From assembly GCF_008807375.1 (NCBI RefSeq), contig NZ_CP043311.1, positions 2,832,001 to 2,896,000 on the forward strand: a DNA stretch of 64,000 nucleotides, written 5' to 3'. Position numbers and translations under genes: made by a program. The stretch is from Pseudomonas lalkuanensis (lineage in GTDB: Bacteria; Pseudomonadota; Gammaproteobacteria; Pseudomonadales; Pseudomonadaceae). Position 1 is the stretch's first letter. The number at the start of each line of letters is the position of its first letter. The notes under the pieces were generated by a model. That model was given only the letters and a program-made list of their open reading frames with translations, did no database searches and had not been told where the DNA came from. Of the stretch, positions 62,038 through 64,000 are shown piece after piece.

Positions 62038-63711
62038 TTAGTGGCTGACTGCGCCGGATGCGCCGAGCCCGGTCTGTGCACGGACGAACTGATTTTCGAA
62101 GTCGTCCCGCTCGCGTTTAGCCCGATAACTACGGTCCGTGATTGAGCCGAGCCAGGCGAAGAGGAAGGCAAGGTTCATTGAGATGATTGCCGGGTAGTCA
62201 AAGGGGAAGACCGCATCGGTATTGCCCAGTATCTTGACCCAGACGGCCGGTGAGAGGATGACAAGACTGACCGAACTCACTAGGCCCGCTGCGCCGCCGA
62301 TCAATGCACCGCGCGTTGTCAGCCCTTTCCAGTACATGGAGAGAGCCAAGATCGGGAAATTCACCGACGCTGCGACGCCAAAGGTGAGTGCTACCAGGAA
62401 GGCTATGTTCTGCTCCTTGAACAGAATGCCCAGTGCCACGGCCACCACGCCGATGCACACAGAGGCAATTCTCGACACCCTCCGTTCACTCGCCACGTCA
62501 GCATGACGCTTCTTGACCACCATGACGTAGAGGTCATGCGAGATCGCCGAAGTACCTGCCATCGTGAGACCCGCAACCACAGCCAGAATCGTTGCAAAAG
62601 CTATGGCTGAAAGGAATCCGAGCATCAAATCGCCTCCCAGCGCCTTTGCCAGGTGCATGACTGGCATGTTGCCGCCACCGATGAGTTTTCCGCCGAGCTG
62701 GCCAGCTTCAAAGAAGGCGGGGTTCTTCCCCACGATCACGATGGCGGCCATGCCCAGCACCGCAACGACCAGGAAAAAGAAACCGATGAAACCTGTAGCG
62801 ACGAACACCGACTTGCGCGCCTGTTTGGCGTCCGGGACGGTGAAGAACCGCATGAGGATGTGGGGCAGCCCGGCCGTTCCGAACACGAGCCCGATCGACA
62901 GCGAAATCATGGCCACTGGGTCGGACACCAACTTGCTCGGCAGCAGCACTGCGCTTCCACTCTGATGGGTGGCGACCACCTGCTCGAACAGTGTGTTGAG
63001 CGAGAAGCCGAATTGGGCCAGGGCCAGCGTAGCGAGGAAGGTGCCACCAAACAGCAAAAGCACCGCCTTGATGATCTGCACCCATGTCGTCGCGACCATG
63101 CCACCGAAGGTGACGTAGATCGCCATGAGCAGACCGACCACGATTACCGCATAGTTGTAGGGGAGGCCGAAAAGCAATTGGATCAGTTGACCTGCGCCGA
63201 CCATCTGCACGACGAGGTAAAAGCACACCACGGTCAGTGAGCCGAAGGCCATCAGCGTGCGAATCCGGTTTTGGTCGAGCCGATAAGCAGCTATGTCCGC
63301 GATGGTCACGCGCCCCAAGTTTCGAATGCGCTCGGCAAACAGGAACAGGAGGAGTGGCCACGCCACGAAGAAGCTAATCGCATAGATCATGCCGTCGTAG
63401 CCGTTGAAGAAGATCATGCTGGTCAGGCCGAGCAGGGCTGCAGCCGACATATAGTCGCCAGCCAAGGCCAAGCCGTTCTGGAATCCGGTGATCCCGCCGC
63501 CGGCGGTGTAGAAGTCCTCCATCGACTTGGTCTTGGACGCGGCCCAGTAGGTGATGCCAAGAGTTGCCACCACGAACACCAGGAACATTGCGATCGCCGT
63601 CAAATTGATCGGCTGCTTTTCGACCGCCTCCAGTGCCCCTGGCGCAGCAGACGCGGCCGTCGCCCAGCCCAGCAGGACCGAGATAATCAGGAACTGACTT
63701 GTGCGATTCAT
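62038..63711 (-). CDS. actP: Cation/acetate symporter ActP
   Basis: A 557-aa sodium:solute symporter. It begins with a signal-like segment (MNRTSQFLIISVLLGWATAASAAPG), as ActP proteins do, followed by about 13 transmembrane helices. SSS-family blocks include DFYTAGGGITGFQNGLALAGDYMSAAALLG, RIRNLGRVTIADIAAYR, AGLPHILMRFFTVPDAKQARKS and TMAGTSAISHDLYV. The frame extends to 63939, but the family N-terminus matches MNRTSQ, and the ATG overlaps the yjcH stop by one base. It imports acetate or similar short carboxylates. Confidence 0.92.
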   Translation of the reverse strand: MNRTSQFLIISVLLGWATAASAAPGALEAVEKQPINLTAIAMFLVFVVATLGITYWAASKTKSMEDFYTAGGGITGFQNGLALAGDYMSAAALLGLTSMIFFNGYDGMIYAISFFVAWPLLLFLFAERIRNLGRVTIADIAAYRLDQNRIRTLMAFGSLTVVCFYLVVQMVGAGQLIQLLFGLPYNYAVIVVGLLMAIYVTFGGMVATTWVQIIKAVLLLFGGTFLATLALAQFGFSLNTLFEQVVATHQSGSAVLLPSKLVSDPVAMISLSIGLVFGTAGLPHILMRFFTVPDAKQARKSVFVATGFIGFFFLVVAVLGMAAIVIVGKNPAFFEAGQLGGKLIGGGNMPVMHLAKALGGDLMLGFLSAIAFATILAVVAGLTMAGTSAISHDLYVMVVKKRHADVASERRVSRIASVCIGVVAVALGILFKEQNIAFLVALTFGVAASVNFPILALSMYWKGLTTRGALIGGAAGLVSSVSLVILSPAVWVKILGNTDAVFPFDYPAIISMNLAFLFAWLGSITDRSYRAKRERDDFENQFVRAQTGLGASGAVSH

Positions 63712-64000
63712 TACTGCTCTCCCGCGAGGATCTTTGCGGTGAGCTCGTCGAATTCGCCATTTGCGCGGCGAATGTACAAGCCCGTCAACAGCCAGGCGCC
63801 GACAATCAGCACGACACTGATCGGCCAGCCGATCGTCACGATGCTGGCGGCGGAGAACCGCGCTGCAAGCACCTCTGGCATGAAGCCGGCGACGTAAATG
63901 AAGGCGAAATACGGGAGCAGGGTCGCCGCAGTGAGGCATGCGACAAATCTTCTGCGGCGTCTTACCAGTGCGACAAACAGGGGGTTCGTGCGAATCCCGG
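63711..64000 (-). CDS. yjcH: DUF485 family inner-membrane protein (YjcH), 5' end outside window
   Basis: Frame of 95 codons running off the right edge; stop TAA at 63711-63713 overlaps the actP start (TAATG). It reads NPLFVALVRRRRFVACL near the start, two transmembrane helices (TLLPYFAFIYVAGF and ISVVLIVGAWLLTGLYI) and the family end RRANGEFDELTAKIL. DUF485 proteins almost always lie directly upstream of actP, often after acs. Only a few N-terminal residues are lacking. Confidence 0.88.
   Translation of the reverse strand, partial: GIRTNPLFVALVRRRRRFVACLTAATLLPYFAFIYVAGFMPEVLAARFSAASIVTIGWPISVVLIVGAWLLTGLYIRRANGEFDELTAKILAGEQ

Overview
The window looks like chromosome from a high-GC Pseudomonas (or a close relative). 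The reasons are an MvaT-type H-NS protein, GC-rich beta-oxidation gene clusters, a TnpS/TnpT module of the Tn4651 type, and many LysR regulators paired divergently with small oxidoreductase operons. The first 15 kb and the last 25 kb read as host-like catabolic and redox genes. The middle, about 15.7-39.05 kb, is an accessory island with patchy and often lower GC.

Region 1 (1-14.3 kb) is acyl-CoA metabolism. It holds a partial AMP-forming ligase, an acyl-CoA dehydrogenase, an SCP2-type thiolase and an exported DUF1329 protein on the plus strand. On the minus strand are a second ligase and a four-gene operon: 600-aa acyl-CoA dehydrogenase, FadJ-like bifunctional enzyme, thiolase and SDR. Together they could activate and beta-oxidise an unidentified acid. 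The region carries deletion scars: an iron-ADH/thioesterase chimera, a duplicated ligase tail and a broken hydroxyacyl-CoA dehydrogenase.

Region 2 (15.7-39.05 kb) is the mobile and defence island. In order it holds an mvaT paralogue; a Tn7/Tn5053-like tnsB-tnsC-tniQ set without tnsA, tnsD or a resolvase; a cluster of membrane-associated unknowns and a frameshifted gene; an inositol-monophosphatase-family gene; a divergent tnpT/tnpS pair around a perfect 9-bp inverted repeat that looks like a tyrosine-recombinase core; a two-gene short prokaryotic Argonaute system whose partner appears to be a SMEK-domain-APAZ fusion; a HEPN plus multi-zinc-knuckle protein directly upstream; and a three-gene Shango-like set (TerB, ATPase, helicase). 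The island ends at a junction where the first ~29 codons of a CoiA-like gene butt into a decapitated GlxA-family regulator.

Region 3 (39.3-64 kb) is a mosaic of small redox, efflux and regulatory units: an HD-domain protein, LysE exporter, alpha/beta hydrolase with a CGNR regulator, nitronate monooxygenase with GST, isochorismatase-like hydrolase with MFS pump, an AcuR/AcuI-like pair with twin operators, a D-cysteine desulfhydrase-like enzyme, an SDR/DsbA-like/tautomerase operon, an NmrA-like protein, a 5'-truncated group II intron, MOSC, a second nitronate monooxygenase with a b561-like protein, and actP-yjcH running off the right edge. The strongest candidate for an undescribed system is the SMEK-APAZ/short-Argonaute pair with its HEPN neighbour.
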